64,000 nt of DNA from Sphingobacterium litopenaei (GTDB lineage Bacteria > Bacteroidota > Bacteroidia > Sphingobacteriales > Sphingobacteriaceae), in contig NZ_JACOIJ010000002.1 of NCBI RefSeq assembly GCF_014692495.1, positions 124,001 through 188,000 on the forward strand, written 5' to 3'. The notes under the pieces were generated by a model, which saw only the letters and a list, made by a program, of their open reading frames with translations, searched no databases and was not told the DNA's origin. Made by a program: the position numbers and the translations under genes. Positions 54,690 through 64,000 of this stretch are shown here, one piece after another; the first letter of the stretch is position 1; every line of letters begins with the position of its first letter.

Positions 54690-55160
54690 TTAGCTTAGTA
54701 AATTTAATATTTCTTTAAGATATTTTTCGTCTATTTTATCAAAATAATTTAATAACTCACTATCCACATCCAATACCCCCATTAAATTTTCACCTAGATA
54801 AAAAGGAATAACTATTTCAGATTTAGAAAGCGAACTGCACGCAATATGTCCTGGAAATTCCTCTACATTTGGAACAATTAGTGTTTCTTCTTGTGCCCAT
54901 GAAGTGCCACATACTCCTCTGTTGTAAGCAATACGAGTACAAGCAACAGGCCCTTGAAATGGACCTAACACTAATTCATTTTCCTTCACTAAATAAAATC
55001 CTACCCAAAAGAAGTTAAACTGCTCTTTTAGTGCTGCGGCAATATTTGCAAGATTAGCAATCAAATCCGTTTCTCCAGTTAATAATGCTTTGATTTGAGG
55101 TACTAAACTTTTGTATTGTTCTTCTCTATCTCCTGAAATGATTTTTAAGTCTTCCGCCAT
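54690..55160 (-). CDS. msrC: free methionine-(R)-sulfoxide reductase, GAF type
   Basis: 156 residues, one GAF domain. Family cysteines in ACTRIAYNRGVCGTSW and FPGHIACSSLSKSEIVIPF are present. It reduces free methionine-(R)-sulfoxide with thioredoxin. A TATATTTG promoter box lies 22 bases upstream. Confidence 0.88.
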   Translation of the reverse strand: MAEDLKIISGDREEQYKSLVPQIKALLTGETDLIANLANIAAALKEQFNFFWVGFYLVKENELVLGPFQGPVACTRIAYNRGVCGTSWAQEETLIVPNVEEFPGHIACSSLSKSEIVIPFYLGENLMGVLDVDSELLNYFDKIDEKYLKEILNLLS

Positions 55161-55182
55161 ACATGTTTTTTATAAGTAGCAA

Positions 55183-55190
55183 CAAATATA
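55183..55190 (-). promoter_or_regulatory. -7 element of msrC
   Basis: TATATTTG on the minus strand, 22 bases before the ATG. Confidence 0.5.
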
Positions 55191-55226
55191 CACTAAGCTT
55201 AGTAGTAGAAAATAATTTGTGCGTAA

Positions 55227-58200
55227 TTATTGGAATAATAATTTGAACGTGAAGCCAAAATACGTATAAGAAGTGGCAAAAGTTTGGGAAGTATAAGGGC
55301 GCACAGCGTTGGAATTGTAAAATAAACGTACATTGTAAAACCTGTTGATGGTATAATCAATAGAAGGATTGAACGTGATATTTTTGTTTCCACCAGTTAC
55401 TTCGTCATAATCAACTCCTGTACGATACATCAAGACTTTTCTGTCGTTCAATGCAAAATCCATTCGGAGGTTTATGTCGTTTTTCCAATTGCGGTGTGCA
55501 AAAAGACCAAAAGGCAAGCGGGTATTTAATTTTCTATAGCCCAGTCCAGCGATATAGGATTTTTCTTCCAACATAGAAAGTTGGCTGTTTTCTAAGCTCA
55601 GCGCGATGTCTCTAGATTTGCGATATTCCGTCGTGATACTCATATTATTATCAAAACGCATATCCACACCAATCAAAGGCAGGAAGCGGTTGGTCAAGGT
55701 CACTTGGCTGTATTGTTGTGCTGGAATAAAATTATTATTTCTGTCTCGCACATAAGGAAAATTTTCTTCCCGATTATATTGCAGATTCGTGTAATAATTC
55801 GATATACTGTATTGCGATTGGTAATGGTGATTCAAATTGATAGAACGAATGATATCTTCAATGCCTAATAGTTGAGCTAAAGCCGAATAGTTTATTCGCC
55901 AATTTGGCAAAGGAAATGTTGGTTTGTTAGTTTTATCCAGGACAAAATCCTTATGCAAATACGTTTTTAAGAAAGCATTAAGAATGACATCCTGTTGATT
56001 TTCATTATATCCATCCCAAAAATATTGTGCATCTCGACCCGTTGAATTAGGGTTGTAGGTACCTAATAATTCGGAGACTGTCAATTTATTGTTTTCAAAA
56101 TCTTGAAATAAGATCGCTGTATTTTTGAAGGATGTTTTGAAAGCTACTTGCGAGACGGAATAACTGCCTGTTTCGTAAAAGTTCTGTGTATCGAATGACT
56201 GAAAAGACAGAGTACTATTTCTGTTTGAAATACGCGAAAATGTAATATCTATCCTTAACCCTTTTATAGGTTCGGTATGTGCTATAGCGGATAGATTTTC
56301 CGAATATGATTTCGTAAATATTCCATTTTGTAACGTGTCAGTAGTCAACCATTGATTGTCTTTAGCTCTTCGTAAAATATCCACTTGCGAACCCAAAATA
56401 AAATCTAGTCCTGGCGCATTCTGCTGGAAGCTGTAACCTAGTATATTGGAATTCGGAAGATAACCAGGCAAATAAGTTCCTTCAATTTTGGTATAAGCTG
56501 CATTGATAGTTCGAATTCCGGTGAGTATCCTCACCAGAAACGATGTAAAGCTATGGTCTGTTGGCTTTGTATAATCTCTATAAAATCTGAATTTACTATA
56601 GAGGGTGTTGAAGTTGAGAGATGGATTGACTTGTATGGTTCTATTGTTTTGGATGCTGTTGCCAAAATTGATGTTTTCATTTTTCAATAGATTCAAAGGC
56701 TCACTTTGCCAGTTGAATTGCGTACCATACCGTGTGGTGATATTTATCCATTGTAGGTAAGGAATTTTATGAATTGGCAATGTGTAAGTGAAGTTGAGCA
56801 TATGGTTGTAATCCATATTTCGTCCCAAACGCCAGAAATTGTTCCAAAGTGTATCTTTGCGCGCTCCGTCTAATCGGCCATGTGGCTCATCAATAATGGC
56901 ATAATTCGTCGCATTAAAATCCAGTCGCAATGATTTGGTCAGATCCCAACTGATACCATAAATACGGTAGGTGTTGAAGTTTTTGTTATAATATGTCGGC
57001 AAGACGTTGTTATTCGCATTGTCCCGAAAAGTGTTTTCATGATAAATTCTATTCACATCCATTCGAAAACTCAACAATGCAGGCATTAAATTATAATTGA
57101 AGGATTGGAATAATTTGCTCTTTTTAAAAGGTTCTTTAAATGTGCTGTTGGGATTATTAAACGTATAATCCAAGGAGCCTTTATAGGTTTTTTGCAATTT
57201 AGATTCGGTGTACAAATCACGATGAGCGTATTCATTGTACAAATAGGAAAGCGAAAAATTCTCGACATTCCATGGTTTTAAAGTTTTCTCTGCGAAATGA
57301 GAAACCTTTCTTGCATTTATGATACTAAAATGCTTACGTTGTGTATAATCTTGAATACGTCGTAATAAAGAGTCTTTACTGCTTTCAGAAAGGCTCTCCA
57401 AACTTTTGCTAAGTAAAATATCCCCTTGAAATGGGTTGTATTCTGGTGTGCCGATTTGTTTAGAAAAGTTGAAATAGAGCGGAATCGAAATCGCATGTTT
57501 CGGATGAATGAATTTCCCCAATTCTGCATTCGCCATAAAGTCCATGGAAATACGTTCAGTTCTATCTTGTTCGGAAATGCGTTGAGAAATATCCCCGAAG
57601 CCTGACGACATTTTGGTTCCCGATACGGAAATATTACCTAAATCGGCTAGTTTCACGTGCAACTGCCCCGTTGCAGCCCAACGACTTTTATCTTCAAAAT
57701 CTGTTACCCGTAATTCATTGAACCAAAATTCACCTGAAATTTCTCTTCCATCGTCTAATGGATTAGCAGAGTTTTTAGACTTTAGTGGATTTTTAATGCC
57801 CAACATATAAAAACGAATTTTGGACAAATCTGGTACGCCTTTGATAGTAATTGTATTCACTCCGTCATTATACTCATAAGGAACATCCAATGGCCAAGGA
57901 ATTCCATCTTTAAAGGCATTATCTCGAGCCATTTTGGCATCAAGAAGGCTATTTAAATTAACAATAATATTGTTTTCTGAAGGCCAAATAACTTGCGGAG
58001 CGGAGCTTCCAGCTGGTGTTACTTTTAGCGGAGCTTCGTATTGATAGTAATGATGTTGGTCGTCCGTGCCCAGTCGAATAAAAGTGAAGGCCTCGTCATC
58101 GCGTAAAGTTTCACCTTCAGCATGGACGAAAAATTCTATATTGCCATAAGGTCTAAGGTCGTAAGAAGCATTTTTGAAAGTTGCCCGCCCATAGCCATCT

Positions 58201-61200
58201 TTTAGATTTTTAATGGTTAAGCTAAGTGACTGTTCGTTCAACTGCACATCCAAATTGTTGTTGCTGTAATCCACTTGTCGATTAATGGTTGGAGGTAACA
58301 CATAGGGAATAGGTGTTCTTTTTCCGTTTTCTTCAATATTGACATGTGCAACTTCTATTTTGGAGTGGTCAGCAGGAGGATTGAGCCCTAGGTTTGGGTC
58401 AGCGATAACTCTTTGGGGAGTATTTTCAAGATTGTATTGTCGCCAATCACTTCTTACAAACTGCATTTGTGCAAGACGTATTATAGCCGTATCGGTAAAG
58501 TTGGTGAGAAAAAGCCGCACAAATCGGATGGTTTTAAAATCATTGATATTTCCGTATTTCTTTTCAAAATCTCGAATGGGAATTCTTAGTTTGTACCATT
58601 TTACATCCATTTTTTTGTTTAAGACAATAGTTTGGGAAGTTTGTTCATCCACGATATAATTATTTCCTATATACATATCTTGAGGACGTAAGGAGATTTT
58701 ATATTCGTAATAATTGTCGGGTTCGTTCATCGTATTGTCACGACTGATGTCTTCCGCATCAGGTAGGAGGGTACGCGCTGCATTTTCTATGCCATAAGCT
58801 TCTACAGATTGGTTTTGCGTTTTGGAATTGCCTTCTGTGCCGTTAATATGTTGATAACGCGCTAAAATTCCTTGGCTTCGATCAAAATGATTGCCACGAT
58901 AATAGGTATAATCATCACTCGAAGGATCTTTTGCTAATTTCTCGAAAGCCTGTGGGCTTAAAAGACTTCGCATCTGATTCAAAAAATCACGATGAAATTG
59001 GACTTCTTCTTCGTTGGATAGTCCATCGAGACCTACATCTTGGGTTTTTCTGCTTGCATCCGTATTTTCAAAAACTGAGTTGATAGGTTGCAAACGTGCT
59101 GCATATCCCCACACCGTTTTATCAAGACCTGTTTTGTCTCCATGAGCTGGGATAGCATTTTCTAACGATTTTCTTCCATCTTTGAGAATATCTTCCGACA
59201 AGTTGCCTAAGTTGATGTACAAATCACCTCCGTCTTTATTTGGATTAGTCAACGTCGGGTCCATCATCCAAATATCCAGATATTCAATATTGTGGGTTTC
59301 AAAATCAGTTTGTTCAAGTTTTTTGAATATACCAGCCCATCGGGTACGCGGTTGAAGTAATTTTCCTTCTGCATCAAGGAGATAAGTACTATAATTATAA
59401 GGACCACGCAACATGGGGTAATAAGCCAAATCCAGAGTAGGAAGAAAAGCATCTATACCAGTCTTGATTTCCTTGAATGGAAAAACTTCCTGTTCGGTGA
59501 CGCGACGCGTACGATGATCTGTCAAAAACTGTACATCCACATTGGGATTTAAGGAGGAAGATTGATAGAAAATAGGATCGATATTATAAAAAGCTAAATG
59601 AGCTCTGTTGTATCCATAAGCTAAATCATTGCTTAATACATGTTCTTGAAATAATTGGGGAGTAGCCGAAATTTGCCAGCCTTGTTGATTTTTAATGTTT
59701 ATAAAGCTAAAATTATTCTCAAAATCATCTAAATAGGCTATTCCTTTGCGCTCATTTCCAGCGTTCAACGCTTTGGCATATCCAGGTTTGGAATGCGCGA
59801 TTTCTCCATACAAACTAATTGTTGATTCTTCATTGGTCTTGTAAAAAGGTAATTTATCCAAAATGCGTGTTAACCATTTTGAACTCGTAGCATAATGTAT
59901 ATCTGCACCCATCATCATATTGGCAATAGATTCTGCACCAATCTGTACTTTTTCGGAATAAGGTCTTTCGCTCAATCGCATAAAAGTTGTTCCCAATGCC
60001 AGTTTATCATGGACATTGTATTCTAAACGTGCTCCTATAAAAGTTTTTTGCTGCGACCCAAAAATACCATTGTCTTCTATTTTTACGCGCAAATCACCAC
60101 TGCTTAATAGAAGAGCCTCATTTAAAATGCGCAAAGTACCAGATTCATAGTCTAATGCATAATCCGAGTTTTCTTGTAGCTGTAAGCCTCCTGCATATAC
60201 CTTGACGGAATTAGGACTTATATCAAAAATTCCTAACTGATATTCTGCACTACTGTTCGATTGAATTGAACCTCTAAGACTATAGCGGTCTTTGTTTGGA
60301 AATAGTTGTACGGCATCTGCTTGAGTCTGTAAATATAATTCTGGAAAGGAATATTTTTGTTTTAATGCTTGTTCTGAAGCTAAAAATTGATCCTCTAAGT
60401 CCTTGCCAAAGGGTTCTATCGATGGAAATATGAGTTTTCCTCGTATATTATCTATTGTGATTCCTGAAATAAAATCTAATATTCCATCAGGACCTGAATT
60501 ATTGTTGCTGGTTAATTTGTCCAATCCTGTCAATTCTAGCCAAGACTTGTTTGCCGTGCTATTTCCTTCTTGCAGAAGTGGGTTTTTAGTGCTGTTCTGT
60601 GTTTCGGTACGAACAATCTGAAGTTGTATATCCTGTTCGCTGAAGTTGTTTCCACCCAAAGAATAAATATTTTTCATCATCAAATCCCAAATGGGAAGAT
60701 TGGTTTTCACTACTTCGTTCTTTAGTAGTTTGGTATATAAAGCTTTGGGATTCGCAGCATCAAAAGGAATATCTGTTGATAAATCTCCAACTTGATATTC
60801 TTTACCATTCGCTGTGAAACGATAGGCTACTGCTAAAACCTGATCCTCATTCAACGGAAAATTCAAAGAAATATAGCCTAATTGCCGATGGACTATATAA
60901 TCTTGTCCTTCCAGGAGTTTTTGCGCAGTTTGAAGTCTCGCATAGTTATCTGTAGCTCCATTATTACCAAAAAAAGAGGATAAGAAAGAACTGTTTGAAT
61001 ATCGCCCATTTTCTCCTAGAAGTTCGGTTAGATTGTTTGCTAAGGGCGTTCCACTTTGATTTCCCGAAACAGAGTTAGGGAAAAGAGCATTTGCATTCCC
61101 CATAATGTTATTGTTGAACGGATTTTTCTCCGCCAAATCCAGAAACGCTACAATATCTCTTGCGCCTTCCACTTTATTTGTACGATTACTTATCCAAACT

Positions 61201-62201
61201 TCTATGGTTGTAATTTGCACAGGAGAATTAATTATAGGTGCAGTTTGTAAGCTTTTGTTGTAATTTTCTCTAAAATACTGGGCTAAAAAATAATGCTGAT
61301 TTGCATCGTATCTGCTTAATGAAAGATTTAATTCTCTCTTAGCTTTCCCGTTTGAAATAATGATTTCATGGCTATCCGAACGTTTTTGTGAGAGTACTCC
61401 CGTAAAATTTACTTTTCCTACTTGCAATTGCGTCTTGATTCCAAAAAGTGCTTCTGCATTTCCCATTAATTGAGAGCGCGTGATGAAATTTACATTTCCA
61501 ATTTCTAATCTTTGTAAAATGTCATCAGGCTTACCGATGTAATCGAATTTAATTTGATTCTCAAAGTCAAATTCAGCTTCTGAACTAAAATTTGCTAGTA
61601 CGTTTCCACGTTCGCCAATCTTTCCATTCAGATGGAGGTTGAAATTTTGGTCAAAATCTAAGCCCCATAATTTACGATGACGCTCGTTGAGTAGAAGATT
61701 ATCATTTTTGTTGCGTTGTGCCATCAATGAAATATCCACACTCCCTTTTGGCGTGATTTCGATTTTATTGCCCCCAAAAATTCGCTCAAAAGCAGGACTA
61801 TTAATAGTTATAGGTTTGATAAATCCAGAGGAAGTATCGGATTTTGTTTGAGAGGCAGAGGTACTAGCCCAATAATTCTGTATGGCTATTTTAGTCGCTA
61901 ACGCATTATATTCAATACGTTTAAGGTATTGTGGGTAACTAAAAATGGATGGTGCGTTATTTTGTATATGAAAAAGCTGATGCTTAGGATTGTAACTGTA
62001 TGTTAGATATGAAGGAGTTTGAGATTGGGATTTTTTGAAAAAGGTAAAAGGGGTTGGCAATATATGAACTTTAGATAGCGGTAAAGAATAGCGCAGTGTA
62101 TCTCCTAAAGACAAAAATGTTTGCCCCTTGCTTTGTAAGCACAGCAAGCATACTAATAAGAGAAGAAAATAGAATCTACGATTCGCCAAGGCTAATGCCA
62201 A
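55227..62201 (-). CDS. sprA: cell surface protein SprA (T9SS translocon, gliding)
   Basis: 2324 residues, normal length. A signal peptide (RRFYFLLLLVCLLCLQSKGQ) is followed by a very long beta-barrel: SprA is the outer-membrane pore of the type IX secretion system. The end is aromatic (FKLLFQ). Immediately before the first codon stands an in-frame TAA, and no ATG occurs before residue ~160, so translation starts at TTG (62201, or the TTG four codons later). Core-genome position beside ruvA is conserved; here an Endo H-like pseudogene lies between. Confidence 0.93.
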   Translation of the reverse strand: MALALANRRFYFLLLLVCLLCLQSKGQTFLSLGDTLRYSLPLSKVHILPTPFTFFKKSQSQTPSYLTYSYNPKHQLFHIQNNAPSIFSYPQYLKRIEYNALATKIAIQNYWASTSASQTKSDTSSGFIKPITINSPAFERIFGGNKIEITPKGSVDISLMAQRNKNDNLLLNERHRKLWGLDFDQNFNLHLNGKIGERGNVLANFSSEAEFDFENQIKFDYIGKPDDILQRLEIGNVNFITRSQLMGNAEALFGIKTQLQVGKVNFTGVLSQKRSDSHEIIISNGKAKRELNLSLSRYDANQHYFLAQYFRENYNKSLQTAPIINSPVQITTIEVWISNRTNKVEGARDIVAFLDLAEKNPFNNNIMGNANALFPNSVSGNQSGTPLANNLTELLGENGRYSNSSFLSSFFGNNGATDNYARLQTAQKLLEGQDYIVHRQLGYISLNFPLNEDQVLAVAYRFTANGKEYQVGDLSTDIPFDAANPKALYTKLLKNEVVKTNLPIWDLMMKNIYSLGGNNFSEQDIQLQIVRTETQNSTKNPLLQEGNSTANKSWLELTGLDKLTSNNNSGPDGILDFISGITIDNIRGKLIFPSIEPFGKDLEDQFLASEQALKQKYSFPELYLQTQADAVQLFPNKDRYSLRGSIQSNSSAEYQLGIFDISPNSVKVYAGGLQLQENSDYALDYESGTLRILNEALLLSSGDLRVKIEDNGIFGSQQKTFIGARLEYNVHDKLALGTTFMRLSERPYSEKVQIGAESIANMMMGADIHYATSSKWLTRILDKLPFYKTNEESTISLYGEIAHSKPGYAKALNAGNERKGIAYLDDFENNFSFINIKNQQGWQISATPQLFQEHVLSNDLAYGYNRAHLAFYNIDPIFYQSSSLNPNVDVQFLTDHRTRRVTEQEVFPFKEIKTGIDAFLPTLDLAYYPMLRGPYNYSTYLLDAEGKLLQPRTRWAGIFKKLEQTDFETHNIEYLDIWMMDPTLTNPNKDGGDLYINLGNLSEDILKDGRKSLENAIPAHGDKTGLDKTVWGYAARLQPINSVFENTDASRKTQDVGLDGLSNEEEVQFHRDFLNQMRSLLSPQAFEKLAKDPSSDDYTYYRGNHFDRSQGILARYQHINGTEGNSKTQNQSVEAYGIENAARTLLPDAEDISRDNTMNEPDNYYEYKISLRPQDMYIGNNYIVDEQTSQTIVLNKKMDVKWYKLRIPIRDFEKKYGNINDFKTIRFVRLFLTNFTDTAIIRLAQMQFVRSDWRQYNLENTPQRVIADPNLGLNPPADHSKIEVAHVNIEENGKRTPIPYVLPPTINRQVDYSNNNLDVQLNEQSLSLTIKNLKDGYGRATFKNASYDLRPYGNIEFFVHAEGETLRDDEAFTFIRLGTDDQHHYYQYEAPLKVTPAGSSAPQVIWPSENNIIVNLNSLLDAKMARDNAFKDGIPWPLDVPYEYNDGVNTITIKGVPDLSKIRFYMLGIKNPLKSKNSANPLDDGREISGEFWFNELRVTDFEDKSRWAATGQLHVKLADLGNISVSGTKMSSGFGDISQRISEQDRTERISMDFMANAELGKFIHPKHAISIPLYFNFSKQIGTPEYNPFQGDILLSKSLESLSESSKDSLLRRIQDYTQRKHFSIINARKVSHFAEKTLKPWNVENFSLSYLYNEYAHRDLYTESKLQKTYKGSLDYTFNNPNSTFKEPFKKSKLFQSFNYNLMPALLSFRMDVNRIYHENTFRDNANNNVLPTYYNKNFNTYRIYGISWDLTKSLRLDFNATNYAIIDEPHGRLDGARKDTLWNNFWRLGRNMDYNHMLNFTYTLPIHKIPYLQWINITTRYGTQFNWQSEPLNLLKNENINFGNSIQNNRTIQVNPSLNFNTLYSKFRFYRDYTKPTDHSFTSFLVRILTGIRTINAAYTKIEGTYLPGYLPNSNILGYSFQQNAPGLDFILGSQVDILRRAKDNQWLTTDTLQNGIFTKSYSENLSAIAHTEPIKGLRIDITFSRISNRNSTLSFQSFDTQNFYETGSYSVSQVAFKTSFKNTAILFQDFENNKLTVSELLGTYNPNSTGRDAQYFWDGYNENQQDVILNAFLKTYLHKDFVLDKTNKPTFPLPNWRINYSALAQLLGIEDIIRSINLNHHYQSQYSISNYYTNLQYNREENFPYVRDRNNNFIPAQQYSQVTLTNRFLPLIGVDMRFDNNMSITTEYRKSRDIALSLENSQLSMLEEKSYIAGLGYRKLNTRLPFGLFAHRNWKNDINLRMDFALNDRKVLMYRTGVDYDEVTGGNKNITFNPSIDYTINRFYNVRLFYNSNAVRPYTSQTFATSYTYFGFTFKLLFQ

Positions 62202-62508
62202 TTAAGGACTTTACAATTGATTTTTTAATTACTTATAAGTATACGATTTCTTTTAAGAATAACAAAGTGATCTGTTATAATAGATTTAGTAGTTTTCTAT
62301 GTTAATTTATGATTATCTAAAATATTCTTTAAAGAAAAATAATTAACAAAGAATTTGTTTCTTAATAAACTTTTGTTTAAGTTTGATTAAACAGATAAAA
62401 CGTTTTAGTTGGGTTTTATGATGGGAAATTATGGAACTGATGTTTATTTCTTTTTATGATAACCAAATTATCTTAATAAATCTAGTTTATAAACCAAATT
62501 AATGTGTT
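62202..62508. other. 307-base divergent gap between sprA and the Endo H pseudogene
   Basis: AT-rich, no open frame of note. It holds the candidate promoter at 62378; a clear promoter for sprA is not visible. Confidence 0.45.
62378..62385 (+). promoter_or_regulatory. possible -7 element for the Endo H pseudogene
   Basis: TAAGTTTG fits TAnnTTTG, with TTTG 20 bases upstream, but 123 bases before the ATG. Confidence 0.3.
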
Positions 62509-63512
62509 ATGAAAGTTCGAGGCACAATTCAAAGATGGACTGCAATTTTTGGAGTCGCTTTAGCCACTATTATCCAAGTAGGCTGTCAGAAGGATTTGGA
62601 TGGGGTAGACTTAGATAATGAATATGCTAACTATGGTGCAAATGGTACTGATCAACCTAATTCTTCTTCTTTTGTGTATTTGGTTACCGCATTAAGGGAT
62701 TTAATGCCAGACAAAATCATTTCGTTTTATAATATTGGTCCATCAGCTTCTCGCCTTTCTTTTAACGGGGTAACAGTTGGCTCAAAAGTAGATTATGCTT
62801 GGAATCCGTATTATAGTACTTATTCGGCACCAAATATTCCTGGTCTGGATAAATCAAGGTTAGGTGCCGCTGCTATTGATGTGAATTCCACCTCTAGTTC
62901 AACACTGACAAGTTTTGCCAACAGAACAAAAACAGATGGCTACGGTGTATTTCTTTATTATGATTTGCGTTCTACTAATATTGCTTCTTATTTATCGGGT
63001 GCCTCAAATATTCTTTATGGACAAAATACAAGTTTTGATAATGGTACTACAATCCAACGCCCACTACGGATATCGAATCAGGATCTACCTATCAATTAAT
63101 ATCCGCTACGAATGGCTCAAGTGTATTAGATGTTTATTTTAGTGGAACTACTGACGGAACTAAAGTTCATTTATGGTCGCCAAATAATAGTAATGCCCAA
63201 AGATGGAAAATCACCAGCGTAGGAAACGGTTTTTATAAGCTTCAACCTCTTGTTGCTCCTACAAAATGTTTAGATGTCTCGAATGCTGGAACAGCCAATG
63301 GTACGCAAGTACAGATATATAGCGATAACTGTACAAATGCACAAAAATGGAAAATAACCAATGTAGGAAATGGGTATTATACGTTAAGCCCAGCACATAA
63401 ATTAACTTCCAATTTGGATGTCAACCAAGGAGCTTTTACAGATGGTACTAAAATTCAAATTTATAATGCCAATACGGGTAATGCACAAAAATGGAGATTA
63501 ATCAAACTATAA
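62509..63512 (+). pseudogene. decayed Endo H-type glycosidase (GH18) lipoprotein with RICIN domain
   Basis: A lipobox-like VGC (Cys26) begins the chain and directly after it the text LDGVDLDNEYA (30-40) is the Endo H catalytic strand (DGVDxDxE, with Glu38 as proton donor). The following residues to about 180 match Endo H closely (VTALRDLMPDKIIS, YNIGPSASRLSFNG, DYAWNPYY). About 130 residues of GH18 upstream of the catalytic strand are missing. The frame ends at 63099, but from about 63060 the -1 frame reads TPTTDIESGSTYQLIS and on to a RICIN/CBM13 domain with three QxW motifs (AQRW, AQKW, AQKW), ending at 63512. So both an internal deletion and a 1-base loss. Confidence 0.8.
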
Positions 63513-63540
63513 TTTAAGTTTGTATCAGGTGTGTGAAAAG

Positions 63541-63564
63541 AAAGGGGGAAAATTTCCCCCTTTT
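63541..63564. terminator. bidirectional terminator between the Endo H pseudogene and ruvA
   Basis: AAAGGGGGAAA and TTTCCCCCTTT, perfect palindrome, A- and T-runs on both sides. Confidence 0.8.
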
Positions 63565-63569
63565 GTATT

Positions 63570-64000
63570 TTATAGCTTTTTCAAAGCCAATTTGATAATT
63601 TGTTCTACGGAAAGTGATTCGCTAGTTTGAACAATAGAAGCCAATACTTTTTCGACTTGATTTTTGGCAAAGCCAAGCATAACTAAAGCTGTTAAAGCTT
63701 CTTCTGGCACAGATTGTTTTGCAATTGGTAAAGGCAATAAAGCATCATCACCTTGTTTTTTCAATTTATCCTGAAGTTCCAGGATAACACGTTGTGCTGT
63801 CTTGGGGCCAATACCTTTGATTTTTTGGATCATAGCCACCTGACCATTCACGATTGCAGATTGTATCTCTTCCGGAGTACTTGAAGAAAGCATCATCCGC
63901 CCCGTATTCGGACCAATTCCAGAAACGGAAATCAAATGGTTAAACAAATGACGTTCACCTTCTGTCGCAAAGCCATATAATGTATGCGAATCTTCTCTTA
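63570..64000 (-). CDS. ruvA: Holliday junction branch migration protein RuvA (partial)
   Basis: Only the C-terminal ~143 residues are in the window; the 5' part lies beyond the right edge. Reads REDSHTLYGFATEGERHLFNHLISVSGIG (helix-hairpin-helix), GIGPKTAQRVILELQDKL (second HhH) and the C-terminal domain that binds RuvB. The chain is open to the last base, so the start at the internal Met is not real. Binds Holliday junctions and loads RuvB. Confidence 0.95.
   Translation of the reverse strand, partial: REDSHTLYGFATEGERHLFNHLISVSGIGPNTGRMMLSSSTPEEIQSAIVNGQVAMIQKIKGIGPKTAQRVILELQDKLKKQGDDALLPLPIAKQSVPEEALTALVMLGFAKNQVEKVLASIVQTSESLSVEQIIKLALKKL

Noticed and set aside
63570-63947. ruvA starting at an internal ATG (63947)
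   Set aside because: The upstream frame is open to the window edge and reads RuvA sequence, so the gene is partial.
1-64000. tRNA, rRNA or CRISPR arrays
   Set aside because: No cloverleaf, rRNA or regularly spaced repeat was seen; reading by eye cannot exclude a missed tRNA.

Overview
The window is chromosomal DNA of a low-GC member of the Bacteroidota, most likely a Sphingobacteriaceae (Sphingobacterium or Pedobacter type). Pointers are SprA of gliding/type IX secretion, FadL-like and DUF2480/DUF3108/DUF3109 proteins, an LVIVD lipoprotein, promoters of the TAnnTTTG type, few Shine-Dalgarno sequences, and an HME-RND pump fused to its TolC partner. The genus is an inference.

Bases 1-19122 are core genes, mostly on the minus strand: a GDSL lipoprotein behind a FadL-like porin, thiol peroxidase, an orphan protein that looks like a decayed GDP-mannose dehydratase, TerC plus polyprenyl synthase, DUF3109/DUF3108/DUF2480 proteins, PpiD, LptC with an outer-membrane barrel, DUF6427, CcmBCD, a YtxH protein and an MsbA-like exporter. 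Bases 19240-30576 carry an LVIVD lipoprotein with a barrel partner, the SAM hydrolase/phoH divergent pair, purC, STAS-rnz, and a histidine operon hisC-B-H-A-F-IE that lacks hisG and hisD. Two unrelated intergenic repeats sit inside the his operon.

Bases ~30704-52807 are an integrated mobilizable island. Its ends share an imperfect 25-bp direct repeat. It has a CTnDOT-like tyrosine integrase, an RteC regulator interrupted by an in-frame TGA, a MobC/relaxase pair whose relaxase is frameshifted near the C-terminus, a DUF3408 protein and two excisionase-like HTH genes, but no conjugation (tra) genes. Cargo is a Czc efflux operon ending in a Fur-type regulator, a transglutaminase-like/P-type ATPase/His-tail operon, an arsenic cassette, and a three-gene ABC-three-component (ABC-3C) conflict system. 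The czc and P-type ATPase operons share a TGCAATnnnATTGCA operator at the same place relative to their promoters, so the island Fur protein probably controls both. The ars cassette has its own pair of matching operators.

Bases 52943-64000 return to core genes: a WD40 protein, a TspO-like membrane protein, free-methionine-sulfoxide reductase, the 2324-residue SprA, a wrecked Endo H-type glycosidase with a ricin domain inserted between sprA and ruvA, and the 3' part of ruvA. No rRNA, tRNA or CRISPR array was seen.
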